Assembly: GCF_000759535.1 (NCBI RefSeq)
Contig: NZ_CP009455.1
Coordinates: 4,092,001 to 4,156,000, forward strand
DNA length: 64,000 nucleotides
DNA from: Pseudomonas cremoricolorata
GTDB lineage: Bacteria; Pseudomonadota; Gammaproteobacteria; Pseudomonadales; Pseudomonadaceae
Direction: 5' to 3'
The notes under the pieces are model-generated. The model saw only the letters and a program-made list of their open reading frames with translations. It made no database searches and was not told the origin of the DNA. Shown one piece after another: positions 7,455 to 18,057 of the stretch. Position numbers and translations under genes: made by a program. How positions within the stretch are numbered: position 1 is the stretch's first letter; every line of letters begins with the position of its first letter.

Positions 7455-8755
7455 CGTGCGATCATGCTCGCCGCCTGCTCGGTGGCCTCGGTGGTACGCG
7501 TGGCCAGCTTGCGGACCTCATCGGCCACCACCGCAAAGCCACGCCCAGCCTCCCCTGCACGCGCCGCTTCGATAGCAGCGTTGAGCGCCAGCAGGTTGGT
7601 CTGGCTGGCGATGCTCTGAATGGTGGCCACGATGCTGGATAACTTGGCGATGTTGGCCTCCAGATTCTTCTGATAGTCAGCCTGAGTGTCGCGCAGCGCC
7701 TGCTGTTCATGCTCCAGGTTGATATCCACCAACGCTCCGACCACGCGCAGGGGCAGGCCGTCGTGACTACGGCGGGTCTGACCGCGGGCGCGGAACCAGC
7801 GATAGGTGCCGTTGCGGTGCTTGAGCCGATACTCGATGTCAAAAGGCGTCTTGCCGCTGCGGTCGTTCAAGTGCGCGCCGAAGGCGGCCAGGCTGCGCTC
7901 CTTGTCATCGGGATGCAGGCGCGAGGCCCAGCTGTCCAGTACATCGGGAAACTCCTCGATGGTCTCGAAGCCCAACAGACGGCGAAACTGTGGCGACCAC
8001 CAGAATGGATTACGCGGGTTGACCGGATCGCCGGCAATCACTTCCATGTCCCACAGGCCATCTGAGAGCATCTCGCGGGCCAGTTCGAAGCGGGTGATGA
8101 TCACCTCGTGCTCACGGTCGCGCTCCAGTTCATCGTGAATGTCGCGCAACGAACCTGCGACGCGTACGGGCGTGCCTTTATTGTCACGCAGGGTTTCACC
8201 CTGGGCGTAGAACCAGCGGTAGCTGCCATCTTTCATGGCCAGACGGTTCTTGACGCGGTACGGGGTCATCCCGGAGCGATCATTCAGATGACGCGCGAAA
8301 GCATCGAGCGTGGCCTGTTTGTCTTGCGGGTGCAGGCGGTCGGCCCAGCTTGCAAGGACGTTAGGGAAATCGTGCTCGCCCTGAAAGCCCAGCAACTGCC
8401 GAAAGTGTTGTGACCACCAGAACACGTTGTGCGGATTGACCGGGTCGCCGGCTACCACCTCCATGTCCCACAGGCCTTCGCTGGAGGCGCGGTTGACCAG
8501 ATCGAAACGCACCTCGTGCAATCGTGCGGCGGCGTTGGCCCCAGCCAGTTCCGCGCAAGTGTCGCTGATTTGTTGCTGCAGATGCTCGAGGCGCTGCGCG
8601 TGCGCCTGCTGAGTGCTCTGCAACCTGTCCCAGGCATCGTTCACCGCATGGGCTTCGGCACAGCCCGAGACCTGCGGCGGGCGATGATTGACCACCGCCT
8701 GAATGAGTTGATGCAGCGCGCGACGGTCGCGGCGTGGAGCGAGGAAGGTGAACAT
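7451..8755 (-). CDS. Soluble double-PAS protein with a shortened MCP signalling tip
   Basis: A 434-residue cytoplasmic protein. Two PAS domains (about residues 85-215 and 220-345) are strikingly alike: each carries [18 protein letters not shown], a GF motif, W..RLHP and HLNDRSG, so they arose by internal duplication. They end in PAC motifs near [11 protein letters not shown] and [11 protein letters not shown]. The C-terminus holds only the methyl-accepting chemoreceptor hairpin tip ([20 protein letters not shown], then [15 protein letters not shown]) and stops shortly after, so most of the returning helix of the coiled coil is missing. An N-terminal segment of about 80 residues looks helical. 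There is no membrane helix. The plan recalls BdlA, the biofilm-dispersion protein of P. aeruginosa, but with a shorter output domain. Confidence 0.85.
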   Translation of the reverse strand: MFTFLAPRRDRRALHQLIQAVVNHRPPQVSGCAEAHAVNDAWDRLQSTQQAHAQRLEHLQQQISDTCAELAGANAAARLHEVRFDLVNRASSEGLWDMEVVAGDPVNPHNVFWWSQHFRQLLGFQGEHDFPNVLASWADRLHPQDKQATLDAFARHLNDRSGMTPYRVKNRLAMKDGSYRWFYAQGETLRDNKGTPVRVAGSLRDIHDELERDREHEVIITRFELAREMLSDGLWDMEVIAGDPVNPRNPFWWSPQFRRLLGFETIEEFPDVLDSWASRLHPDDKERSLAAFGAHLNDRSGKTPFDIEYRLKHRNGTYRWFRARGQTRRSHDGLPLRVVGALVDINLEHEQQALRDTQADYQKNLEANIAKLSSIVATIQSIASQTNLLALNAAIEAARAGEAGRGFAVVADEVRKLATRTTEATEQAASMIAR

Positions 8756-9011
8756 GGAACGGTGGACCTCTAAGGAAAGAATGGCCGCGTCCCTGGCACC
8801 TGCAAGGGTAATCGGCAGCCGGCGCTATTTCTGTAGCATTTTGTTGCAAATTGATGGCTCGATGCCATTAGCAGACCTCAGGCTGATGCCAGCGGTTCCT
8901 TCAGCGCAGCCGAACATTGCTCCGCCCGACGCAGGCAGCGGGTACATGTCATCCGCTGACTTGCATTGGTTGGGCTGCGTGTCTAGGGTGAGCGCTTCCA
9001 AGGAGGCGCAG

Positions 9012-9254
9012 GTGACGACCTTGATCCGTGAATACCGCAGCAGCGATCTCGAAGGCCAAGCGCTGGGAAAACGACTGCTGAACCAGGCACTACGGCAGCA
9101 CGACGAGCGTTTTCTGAGCGCGTATAGCGTCACTCTGCGCGCGGTGAGGTTCTATCAGGCCAGTGGCTTTACCACCCAACGCGAAGCCGTCGACCCGCAG
9201 ACTGGCGCCGCAGAGCTGCACATGCACTGGCAGCACAGGGGTGCGGCGCGATGA
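9012..9254 (+). pseudogene. GNAT acetyltransferase with internal deletion
   Basis: Translation from a GTG at 9012, which has a perfect AAGGAGG box, gives 80 residues. The first 12 (TTLIREYRSSDLE type) are the usual start of a GNAT enzyme, but the next residues are GQALGKRLL, which belong to acetyl-CoA binding motif A some 70-80 residues later in a normal family member of about 150. The C-terminal motif (SVTLRAVRFYQASGF) is intact. So the middle, including most of the acceptor-binding fold, has been lost in frame. It probably makes no active enzyme. The stop overlaps the next gene by ATGA, showing the two were an operon. Confidence 0.65.
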
Positions 9255-9544
9255 CGGGGCTGTGGAGCGGGCTCAAAGCGCTGTTCAGCCGAAGCCGAAA
9301 CCCTGCGGCTGCGGCTGCACCTGCACCTGCGCAGACTGCCGCTAGCAACACTTGCTCTGCACCTTCTGGCAGCGGCACGCTACCGGTGGTACCCACAACC
9401 CTGGGTGACACCCTTACCTACAGTCGCCACGACGCCCCTTGTGCGGGCCGCCACACTGGCGGTGATTTCTGCGCTGACGGCTCAAGCTACGACGGTGGCA
9501 GTGGCGATGGCGGCGGCGGTGACGGCGGGGGTGGCAGCGATTAG
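9251..9544 (+). CDS. Small protein with Ala/Pro linker and Gly/Asp-rich tail
   Basis: A 97-residue protein starting MTGLWSGLKALFSRSR, a short amphipathic N-terminus that might touch the membrane, then an Ala/Pro-rich linker, a region with three cysteines, and a tail of alternating Gly and Asp/Ser. The ATG overlaps the stop of the deleted GNAT gene (ATGA), so it is translationally coupled to it. I know of no function; the Gly/Asp tail resembles those of other small Pseudomonas hypotheticals. Confidence 0.55.
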   Translation: MTGLWSGLKALFSRSRNPAAAAAPAPAQTAASNTCSAPSGSGTLPVVPTTLGDTLTYSRHDAPCAGRHTGGDFCADGSSYDGGSGDGGGGDGGGGSD

Positions 9545-10007
9545 GCGTATCTGCGCCTCGCATAGCCGCCCTTGTTCGCGCTCCTATCGCCCTATCCCGA
9601 GGTATTCGACTCAGTGATTGCACTTGTCTCTACTCGCCGCGCTGCTGTGTAGAAGTGGCCGCACTCAAGTGCAATGACTTGGGTGTAGCCGGGCGGCTCC
9701 ACCGGAGGCGGCTGGTAAGCGAGCACGAATAAAGGGCTGATTGGCGCGCAGTTGATACCTGTTGAATCAATGCCACGACCGGCAGTGGTGCCGAAACAAT
9801 TATTGCTGTGCGATCGAGTTCAGCCGGTAACGTTTTGTCTTTAAAAAGCCACGACTACAACTAAGGAACCTTCCCACAAGTTGTTAGGAACGCGTCTGAA
9901 CTACATGGAAGTGGTTCCCCGGTATGGTCCTTGGCGCTCTGTTCGATGCGCCCTGCAAGTGCTCGATGACAGGGCGCTGCCCAAAGGACTGTCCCGCAGG
10001 AGACCGC
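9545..10007. other. Long intergenic region before vgrG with inverted repeats
   Basis: 463 bases without a credible gene. It contains a perfect 10-base inverted repeat ATTGCACTTG/CAAGTGCAAT (9617-9626 and 9666-9675) with a weaker CTAC/GTAG pair inside, and a short palindrome TTGAT-N9-ATCAA (9752-9770). These may be an mRNA end for the upstream operon and a regulator site for vgrG respectively. I looked for a sigma-54 promoter of the GG-N10-GC type and did not find one. Confidence 0.45.
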
Positions 10008-12749
10008 ATGAGCAACGCGCAGGAAGTGCGCTTCACCTTCAGCACCCCGGCCGATGGAGCAATCGCCTTCGAGGTCGTGTCGTTCGAACTGACCGAGGGC
10101 ATCAGCGAGCTGTACCGGCTGGAAATCGAGCTGGCCAGCTTCACCGACCAGGCCGATTTCGCCGCCCTGCTCGACCAGCCCGCCGTGCTGACCCTCTGGC
10201 AGCAGCAACGCCCGGTACGCCATGTCCACGGCCTGATCAGCAGCTTCGAACAGGGCAAGACCGGCCATCGCCGCACGCGCTACCGCGCCGTGATCGAACC
10301 GCAACTGGCCCGCGCCGCCCTGCAATCGGACTGGCGCATCTTTCAACTGCGCTCCGTCCCGCAGTTGCTCGAGGCACTGTCTGGCGAACGCCGCTGGGGC
10401 ACCCTCACCCAGTACCTGATCGACCCGCACCAACCTCGTGAGTTCTGCGTCCAGGCCGGTGACCTGGACCTGGATTTTTACTGGCGCCTGTGCGCCGAGG
10501 AAGGCCTGCTGTCGATTTTCCAGCACAGCCAAGACAGCCACACATTGATCCAGACCGATCGCATCCACCAGCTCGGCGCGCTGGAAGGCGAGCCGGTGCG
10601 CTATGTCGCCAACCCGGGCGGCCTGCAGCAGCAACCCTGCCTGCAGCACTTCACCTACCGCGAGCAGGTGCGCAGCAGCCGCCAGGTGCAGCGTGATTAC
10701 ACGTTCACCCATCCGCGCTACAAGCACGAACACGTCATGTTGCCGCGGCATCTGGGCAATCAGCGCGCTGCCTACGAACGCTACGACTACCCCGGTCGCT
10801 ACAAGCATGACCACGCGGGTAAACCCTTCACCCAAACCAGAATCGACGCCCTGTTCGGCGATACCCGCGTGGCCGAGGTCGCGGGCGACGATGCCCGCCT
10901 GCAACCCGGCATTGCCTTTGAACTGACCGGCCACCCCCGCGCGGACATGAACATCGCCTGGCGGCCGTTGCGTGTCACCCATCGAGGTCGCCAGTTCACG
11001 GCGCTGGAGGAAGATGCCGCGCAGGCGGACGTCGGTGCGTCCTACACGCTCACTGCCACCCTGATACCCGCCGATGTCCAATGGCACGCCCCTGCCCGCC
11101 CGAAGCCTGTGATCGACGGCCCGCAGATGGCCACGGTGGTTGGCCCACCGGGTGAGGAAATCTACTGCGACGAACACGGCCGCGTGCGCGTGCAGTTCCC
11201 TTGGGACAGGCGCGGCCAGGACGATGAAAAAAGCTCATGCTGGGTGCGCGTCACCCAGGCCTGGGCGGGGGCCAACTGGGGCCACATGGCGATTCCGCGC
11301 ATCGGCCAGGAAGTGTTGGTGAGTTTTCTTGACGGCGACCCCGACCAACCGATGATCACCGGGCGCAGTTATCACATTGTCAACCGCCCGCCCTATCGCC
11401 TGCCTGATTTCAAGGCGCTCAGCCCGATCCGCAGCAAGGAGCACCACGGCAAACGGCACAACGAACTGCGCCTGGACGACACCACCGGGCAGATCAGCGC
11501 AGCGCTGATGAGTGATCACGATCACTCGGCGATACACCTGGGCTACCTCACCCACCCGCGCCACGCTGGCGGCAAGCCTCGGGGACAAGGTTTCGAGCTG
11601 CGCACCGACAGCCATGGCGTGCTGCGTGCAGGTGGCGGGTTGCTGCTCACCACCGAATCCCGCATCCGAGCCAGCGAACACCACACCGACCTCGGCGAAA
11701 CCGCCGAACGTCTGAAGATGGCGCAGGAGCATCATGCCACCTTCGCCAGCGAAGCCCGCGCTCACCTCGCCCAGGACCTTGGCGATCAGGATGAAGTGGG
11801 CGATGCTCTGCTGCTCCAGCACGACGCCATTCGTGGCAACGCCAGCAATCCTCAAGCCAATCGTTTTCCCGAGCTGGCCGACCCGCAATTGGTGCTCGCC
11901 AGTCCGACCGGGATCGCCACCAGCACAGCGCAATCGACCCATATCGCCAGCGGCGAACACCTGGGCCTGAGCACCGGCGGCCACACCAGCTTGGCCATTG
12001 GCAAGCGCCTGCTGATCAGCGCCAGTCGCGGCGTGCGGCAGTTCGTGCAGAGCATGGGCTGGCGCCTGGTGGCGGCGTCAGGCGACATCGACCTCAAGGC
12101 CCTGAAGGACAACATCAACCTGCTGGCCAAGCTCAACGTCACCGCAACCGCCGAACGCATCACCCTGAGTGCAAAGGAAGAACTGATCATCCAGGGCGGC
12201 GGCAGCAGCAGCACCTACAACGCAAGCGGCATTCACCACGCCACGGCGGGCCAGTACACCACCCACGCGACGGATTTCATCTACAAAGGTTCGAAAAGCC
12301 AGGGCGCGGTGTTTCCCGGGGACATCCAGGCGAGCGCTGGCGAGCTTGAATTGTTCCAGCACTATGCCAGCCAGCATGCCTATGAGACGGCTGACTACCG
12401 CGTGGAAGACGCATTGGGTCAGGTGTTCAGCGGCAAACTGAACGGTGAAGGCTTCGCCGGCGTGGCCGGGCTTGCCACCGGGCCGGCAAGCGCGGCATTG
12501 GGCGCCGACCCGACCGACACCTGGTCACACGCCAGTGCAATTCAACGCTCGGACGAGTCCGGCGCCAGTCCCGACGCCGTCGACCCTGCCAGCGAGGCCG
12601 CAGAGCAACTTGCGACAACGCTGCTCTGCGGCCTTTCGACAGCCAGTCGAGCCGGCCTGAAAAACCTGTTCAGGCAACCCGAAGCCACTCATGCCCCTCA
12701 GCAATCGCCGGTGTCAGCCGACGCGCTCATCGGGAGCACGCGAGCATGA
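10008..12749 (+). CDS. vgrG: Type VI secretion spike protein VgrG with C-terminal TTR-like extension
   Basis: VgrG trimers form the puncturing tip of the type VI secretion needle and carry effectors out of the cell. The 913-residue protein has the gp27-like part (residues about 1-370), the gp5 OB-fold with VRVQFPWDRRG near 390 and a gp5/DUF2345 beta-helix region to about 770. From about 778 a transthyretin-like module follows (ELFQHYASQHAYE, then YRVEDALGQVFSGKLNGEG and GLATGPASAALGADP), the type used to recruit a cargo effector. The start at 10008 follows CAGGAGA and replaces a longer frame. The stop overlaps the rhs start by ATGA, so the two are translationally coupled. No other T6SS structural gene is in the window, so this is an orphan vgrG island. 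Confidence 0.92.
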   Translation: MSNAQEVRFTFSTPADGAIAFEVVSFELTEGISELYRLEIELASFTDQADFAALLDQPAVLTLWQQQRPVRHVHGLISSFEQGKTGHRRTRYRAVIEPQLARAALQSDWRIFQLRSVPQLLEALSGERRWGTLTQYLIDPHQPREFCVQAGDLDLDFYWRLCAEEGLLSIFQHSQDSHTLIQTDRIHQLGALEGEPVRYVANPGGLQQQPCLQHFTYREQVRSSRQVQRDYTFTHPRYKHEHVMLPRHLGNQRAAYERYDYPGRYKHDHAGKPFTQTRIDALFGDTRVAEVAGDDARLQPGIAFELTGHPRADMNIAWRPLRVTHRGRQFTALEEDAAQADVGASYTLTATLIPADVQWHAPARPKPVIDGPQMATVVGPPGEEIYCDEHGRVRVQFPWDRRGQDDEKSSCWVRVTQAWAGANWGHMAIPRIGQEVLVSFLDGDPDQPMITGRSYHIVNRPPYRLPDFKALSPIRSKEHHGKRHNELRLDDTTGQISAALMSDHDHSAIHLGYLTHPRHAGGKPRGQGFELRTDSHGVLRAGGGLLLTTESRIRASEHHTDLGETAERLKMAQEHHATFASEARAHLAQDLGDQDEVGDALLLQHDAIRGNASNPQANRFPELADPQLVLASPTGIATSTAQSTHIASGEHLGLSTGGHTSLAIGKRLLISASRGVRQFVQSMGWRLVAASGDIDLKALKDNINLLAKLNVTATAERITLSAKEELIIQGGGSSSTYNASGIHHATAGQYTTHATDFIYKGSKSQGAVFPGDIQASAGELELFQHYASQHAYETADYRVEDALGQVFSGKLNGEGFAGVAGLATGPASAALGADPTDTWSHASAIQRSDESGASPDAVDPASEAAEQLATTLLCGLSTASRAGLKNLFRQPEATHAPQQSPVSADALIGSTRA

Positions 12750-15700
12750 CCCCACCCCCAGCCCCGCACACCGCCGAAACCGCCATCGCCCCCATAACCG
12801 ACATCGCCCTCGAAGACATCACCGAGGCCGCCAACCATGTCGACCTCTGGCTACGGCAACTAAGCGACAACCACCTGACCCTGGCCACGCTCAAGCAGGC
12901 CGCCGAATACATCCCCATCGCCAACAACATCATGGCGGCGGTGGATGCCGTTGGCGACATCATCGCCCTGGCCGAGCGCGAGCAGAACGACCCACTCGAT
13001 TGGGTCAGCCTGGGCATCAACCTGATCGGCATCATCCCCATCCCGCCGGCCCTGGCCTTTGCCCGCAAGAGCCTGAGGCCCACCCTGCACCTGGTCCGCC
13101 AGCAGCTCAAGGCCACCCCCAGGGCACCTCTTGGCAATGGCCTGGTCACCGTGCTGGCCGGACACATGAACGCCACGATCCTTGGCGAACTCGAGAACTT
13201 CGTCACCCAGGCCCGGGCACGGCGATCGTCCTGGCGCTCGCAGGCGGCATCGAAGATTTTCTGAACGGTCAGTTGAAGCCCAGCCCGGTGGTCCAGGACG
13301 AGCACGCTTCCCTGCTCGACACCCTGGTCAGACACGCGACGCTGCCGCTGGAAGTGGCCACCGTGGCCAGCCTCAATCGCTTGTCCACACTGCTTCCCGC
13401 TTCTACCCGAACCCTGGGCCTGACCTATGCCCAGCGCCTGCGCCAACTGGCGACCGAGGTGGCACCGAACCTGCGCAGGCTGGCCAACGCCGACACCCCG
13501 CACAGCATTGGCCACTTGTTGTCCATGCTGGCGCAGGCGGCCAAGCACAAGCGCACCCACCTCTCGATCAACATTCCGCCGGCCGGCACCAAGCAGGTCA
13601 GGCATGTCACCCGCCAGCAGCAACTGGGCGCCATCGGCCGGCAGCGCCCGGCGCGGCAGGACCCAGGCGCTGCGAAGAACGGCGCCTGTTCGGGCACCTG
13701 CAACTCGATCAGCTTCGCCCGCGGCTCTGAGCAACTGGTGCATACCGACTTCATCTTGCCAGGGCCGTTTCCCGTGACCTGGAGCCGCAATTACCGCTCC
13801 AGCCAGGCGGCCCTGGACGACGGCCCGCTGGGCGCGCGCTGGATCAGCCCCTTCATCGTGTTCTTCGAAGTGATCGAAAACACCGTGCGCCACCAGGCCG
13901 CCGATGGCCGCAGCCATGACTACCCGCTGCCCAGGGTGGGCAAGTTCCACCATGACCCGGTCGAGGACATCGTCCTGATGCGCACCGGCGAGCGCACGCT
14001 GTCACTGGCCCGGGGCTACCGGGTCGAAGAATGTTACGAGCAGGGCGGTGATCGCTTCCGCCTCTGTGCCATCCGCCAGCGCGGCGGCGCGTGTATCGCG
14101 CTGCATTACGAGCACAGCCACCAGGGCGTGCAGGTGCTCTCGGACCTGCTCACCTACCAGGACGAGCGCCTGCACCAGCATATCCGCACGCGCCTCGATG
14201 CCAGCGGCCGCATCGAAAGCCTGTGGTCGATGCACGACGGCGAGCCGACCCGGCAGTTGGCGGCCTACCAGTACAGCGCCGAAGGCGACCTGGCATCGGC
14301 CCGCGACGAACACGGCCGGCAATGGACCTACGCCTACCAGCACCACCTGCTCACCCGCCACACCGACCGCACCGGCCGCGGCATGAACCTGCAGTGGCAG
14401 GGCACCACGCCCGACGCCCGGGCCATTGCCGAGTGGGCCGACGATGGCAGCCACGCGGTGCGTCTGGCCTGGGACGCCACTATCCGCATGACCTGCGTCA
14501 CCGACGCGCTGGGCCACCAAACCCGCCACTACTACAACCGCGACGGCTACACCTACCGCATCGTCCATCCCGACGGCCTGGAGGAATGGTTCTTCCGCGA
14601 CGCGGCGATGAATGTGGTGCAGCACGTGCACCGCGATGGCGGTATCGACCACTACACCTACGACCCGCGCGGCAACCTGCTGCAGCACACCCGCGCCGAC
14701 AACTCCTCGGTGCACCACGCCTATGACGAGCTCAATCAACGCTTCAAGACCCGCGATGCCGAGGGCGGGCTGTGGAAGTACGACCATGACCCGCGCGGCA
14801 ACCTCATCCAGACCCAGGACCCGCTGGAGCACAAGACCGAGTACGTTTACGACCGTGACAACCGGCTCACCGCGATCATCGAGGCCAATGGCACCGAGAA
14901 GAAGCTCGCCTACGACCGCGACGGGCGCCTGAGCCACTACATCGACTGCTCCGGCAAGACCACTCAGTGGCACTACAACGCCCTCGGCCAACTGCGCAAA
15001 CTGACCAACGCGGCCGGCGAGGTCACCCTGTATCAGTACGAAGCCGGCCACCTGAGCCAGGTGATCTACCCCGACAGCACCCGTGAACAGTTCGAGTACG
15101 ACGCCGAAGGCCGCCTGCTCAGCTTCACCGATGCCCTGTATCGCAAAACCGCGTGGACCTACGACGAAGCCGGCCTGATCCGCCAGCGCATCAACGCCAA
15201 CGACACCCGGCTCACCTACCACTGGGACGCGCTCGGCCAGTTGGTGCGGCTGTACAACGAGAACGATAGCCAGGCGACCTTCAGCTACGACCCGCTGGGC
15301 CGGCTGCTCGCCAAAACCGGCTTCGACCGGCAGACCACCCACTACCGCTACGCGCGTGGCAGCGACCTGCCCACGCACCGCGCCGATGGCGAGCGCATCA
15401 CCCACTTCGAGTACGACGCCATGGGCCGGCTGGTACGGCGTCAGGCCGAGCGAGCCGACGGAACAGACCCAGACAGCGAAACTTTCGCCTACGACGGCAA
15501 CGGCCGCCTGCTGCTCGCCCGCAACAGCGCCTGCAAGCTGCAGTGGGTCTACGACCTGGCCGGCAACAACACCCGCGAACACCAGCACTTGAGCTACCTG
15601 ACGCAGCCCCAGGTCGCCGTCTTCACCCACGAATACGACGCCCTCAACCAGCGCATCGCCACCACCCACCCGGACGGCCACCGCGTCAGCTGGCTGACCT

Positions 15701-17247
15701 ACGGCAGCGGACACCTGCTGGGCCTGAAATTCGACGAGCGCGAACTGCTCAGCTACCGGCGTGACGACCTGCACCGGGAAATCACCCGCGAACAAGGCAA
15801 TGGCCTGATCCAGCGGCAACAGTGGACACCCAACGGCCAGTTGCGCGAACAGATGCTGGGGCCGCGCGACACCCACCACCTCACCGCGCTGCGCCGCTAC
15901 CGCTACGACGACAGCGGGCAGCTCACGGCCCTCGAGGACCTGAGCCGCGGCGATATCCGCTACCGTTACGACCCCATAGGCCGACTGCTCGAAGCGAGCC
16001 ACTTTCGCAGCCAAGAAACCTTCGCCTTCGACCCGGCAAGCAACCTGCTCGACCCCGACGCCCCACCCGGGCCCAACCCCTACGCCCCAGTCAAGCTGAG
16101 CGACAACCTGCTGCGCAGCTACTGCGGCAACCAGTACCGCTACGACGCACGCGGCAACCTGCTCGAGCGCATCGAAGCAGGCCAACACGGCCACTTCCGC
16201 TGGGACCTCCACAACCGCCTGCGCCGTTATGAAGATGACCGGCTGATCGTCGAATTCAGTTACGACGCCCTCGGCCGTCGCCTGTACAAGAAATCGAGGT
16301 GCAAATACCGCGAAGACCCCCAGGCCCCAGCGCGCTGGAACGAATACATACGGCGCAAGCGCGCCGAAACCCCCGACAGCGGCCTGACCGGCTACCTGTG
16401 GGACGGCGACACCCTCGCCATCGAGTGCCGCGTAGACGAACAGCAGCATGGCTTCACCGTGCACTACGTGTTCGAACCCGGCACCTTCGTGCCCGTCGCC
16501 CAGGCAGTGATCAACACCCCGCTCACACTGATCCCCCAGCCCTTCTACGGCGAGTACTACAGCACCGCCCGCGACCCGGTCTGGCAACACAAACCGACCC
16601 CCGGGAACGTCGATACCTTCGCCTGGTACCAGTGCGACCAGCTGGGCACCCCGATGGAGCTGACCGACACCGACGGCCAGATCGCCTGGAGCGGGAACTA
16701 CAAAGCCTGGGGCCAGGCCACCGAAGAGCGCAGCGACACCGCCAAGCGGAAAAACATCCACAATGCGTTACGCTTTCAGGGGCAGTACTTCGATGTCGAG
16801 ACGGGGTTGCATTACAACCGGTATCGATATTACGACCCGCAGGTTGGGCGGTTCATTGGCAAGGACCCGATTGGGTTTGCGGGTGGGGTCAATGTTTATC
16901 AGTATGCGCCGAGTCCGGGGAATTGGGTTGATCCGTTAGGGTTAGCAGCAAATAGAGGAAGATTCCAAGCACAAGGGGCAAAGCTGGAGGAATCTGTTTC
17001 TTGGAATCAAGACGAACCCATCACCGTCTCAGATGGAAAGAGGCTAATGGGAGAGCTAAAGGCAAAACTTACTGATCGAGACCTGACTCTAAGGCGCACA
17101 GCTTTCGAAAAGGCCGAGCGATTTATAGACGATGCCTGCAGATGCGGGGGAGTCAGCGCTCAGACATCTCGCTCATTTAAGGTGAAAGATACAAAGGGCG
17201 AGCGCGTCGATGTAGAAATTATAAATGGCGTAGCATTCAAGGAATAG
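12746..17247 (+). pseudogene. rhs: Rhs polymorphic toxin, interrupted by a single-base frameshift
   Basis: Rhs proteins encase a C-terminal toxin in a YD-repeat cocoon and are delivered on VgrG. Translation starts at the ATG overlapping the vgrG stop (MTPPPAPHTAETAIAP) and gives a sensible N-terminal region with a hydrophobic stretch (WVSLGINLIGIIPIPPALAF), then loses sense after ELENFVTQA. From about 13217 the coherent protein continues in the -1 frame (TAIVLALAGGIEDFLNGQL) through many YD repeats to the cleavage-type motif DPIGF...DPLGL (ending at 16944). One missing G in the CCCGGG at about 13210-13216 would explain this. The full product would be about 1,500 residues. No PAAR domain is fused; a separate PAAR gene lies at 19170. 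Either a sequencing error, a recent mutation or a slip site. Confidence 0.82.
16945..17247 (+). other. Rhs C-terminal toxin domain 1 (uncharacterised)
   Basis: The variable tip released after DPLGL: about 100 residues beginning AANRGRFQAQGAKLEESVSW. GC content and codon use drop sharply here, as expected for an exchangeable toxin module. I do not recognise its activity; conserved features shared with toxin 2 at 17749-18057 are RGRFQAQG, LEESVSW.QD, a Lys/Leu-rich helix, FxKAERxxxxAC, and the ERVDxEI...AF end. Its neighbour at 17253 is the presumed antidote. Confidence 0.7.
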
Positions 17248-17252
17248 AAAGT

Positions 17253-17609
17253 ATGCATGAAGACTATTTGGCAAGTGCTATCAGCTACCACATGCTTGAG
17301 GATTGCTTTGCGAGAACATTCAAGGAAGCCATTGAGGCGTACGGTCTATCCGGGAATTTTATTACGCCTTATTATCATACGGCATTTAACAATGGGCAGC
17401 CATTCCGTGATGCAAATCCGATATTTTCGGCAAAGAGTTTGAAATCGAGCAACACCATTAGAATTATCATTGAAGAAGATAGCAATAATGTCTCAGTGGT
17501 TGAGGAAAACAAAGATAACGGACTTGAAACCATTGCTTTCGGAGGGATAAAAAACCTGAATGAGCTGTTAGAAAGCTTGCGCCATTGGATAGCCAATTCA
17601 GGAAGTTGA
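17253..17609 (+). CDS. Presumed immunity protein for Rhs toxin 1
   Basis: A 118-residue acidic protein starting six bases after the rhs stop with an AGGAATAG box, in the low-GC toxin region. Position and composition mark it as the cognate immunity protein that protects the producer and its siblings. It has no signal peptide, so it acts in the cytoplasm, which implies a cytoplasmic toxin target. The segment FITPYYHTAFNNG...FRDANPIFS is clearly shared with the second immunity gene (18058-18422), which supports the pairing of both with homologous toxins. The molecular activity it blocks is not known. Confidence 0.72.
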   Translation: MHEDYLASAISYHMLEDCFARTFKEAIEAYGLSGNFITPYYHTAFNNGQPFRDANPIFSAKSLKSSNTIRIIIEEDSNNVSVVEENKDNGLETIAFGGIKNLNELLESLRHWIANSGS

Positions 17610-17640
17610 CCTTCACCCCCCTACGTCAAAAGCAATCTAT

Positions 17641-18057
17641 TATCCACAGACAGGGCGGTGCATAAGCAAGTACCCGATTGGGTTTGCGGGTGGGGTTAAT
17701 GTTTATCGGTATGCGCCGAGTCCAGTAAACTGGATTGATCCGCTTGGTTTGGCCGCACACAGAGGGCGGTTCCAAGCCCAAGGAAAAACGCTTGAGGAAT
17801 CGGTCAGTTGGGATCAGGACTCTCCTTTAAGCGCATCTGATGCACAAGCTAAGATGGAAGAGCTTAAAAGAAAATTGTCGAAAAAAGATCTAAAGCTTAG
17901 ACAAGGCGCATTCAGCCGTGCAGAACGATGGGTTGAGCGAGCCTGCAATCGCGGCGGAATATATGCTCAGAGAAGCCAGACTTTTATGGTGGATGGCACT
18001 AGACACGAGCGTGTGGATATAGAGATTAGAGCCGGAAAGGCATTTGTGGAGGACTAG
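17641..18057 (+). pseudogene. Orphan rhs 3' end with toxin domain 2
   Basis: The stretch 17673-17723 repeats 16866-16916 with two mismatches in 51 bases and encodes PIGFAGGVNVYRYAPSPVNWIDPLGL in frame with the toxin that follows; before it a decayed YPQTGRCISKY matches YDPQVGRFIGKD of the active gene. The toxin domain (17749-18057, about 102 residues, RGRFQAQGKTLEESVSWDQD...) is homologous to toxin 1 over its length. There is no start codon or ribosome-binding site of quality, only a TTG within the core remnant. It is a displaced, silent tip that could be swapped back into the rhs gene by recombination through the shared core sequence. Confidence 0.78.

Noticed and set aside
8748-9011. Longer N-terminus for the GNAT remnant
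   Set aside because: The upstream codons show no homology to GNAT enzymes, and the GTG at 9012 has an ideal ribosome-binding site.
9924-10007. Upstream extension of VgrG
   Set aside because: The extra 28 residues (cysteine-rich) are unlike any VgrG N-terminus, and the ATG at 10008 has a good ribosome-binding site.
14002-16761. A 919-codon open frame on the minus strand within rhs
   Set aside because: High-GC genes routinely produce long antisense open frames. The product is Val/Ala/Gly-rich without any domain, and the plus-strand YD repeats explain the sequence.
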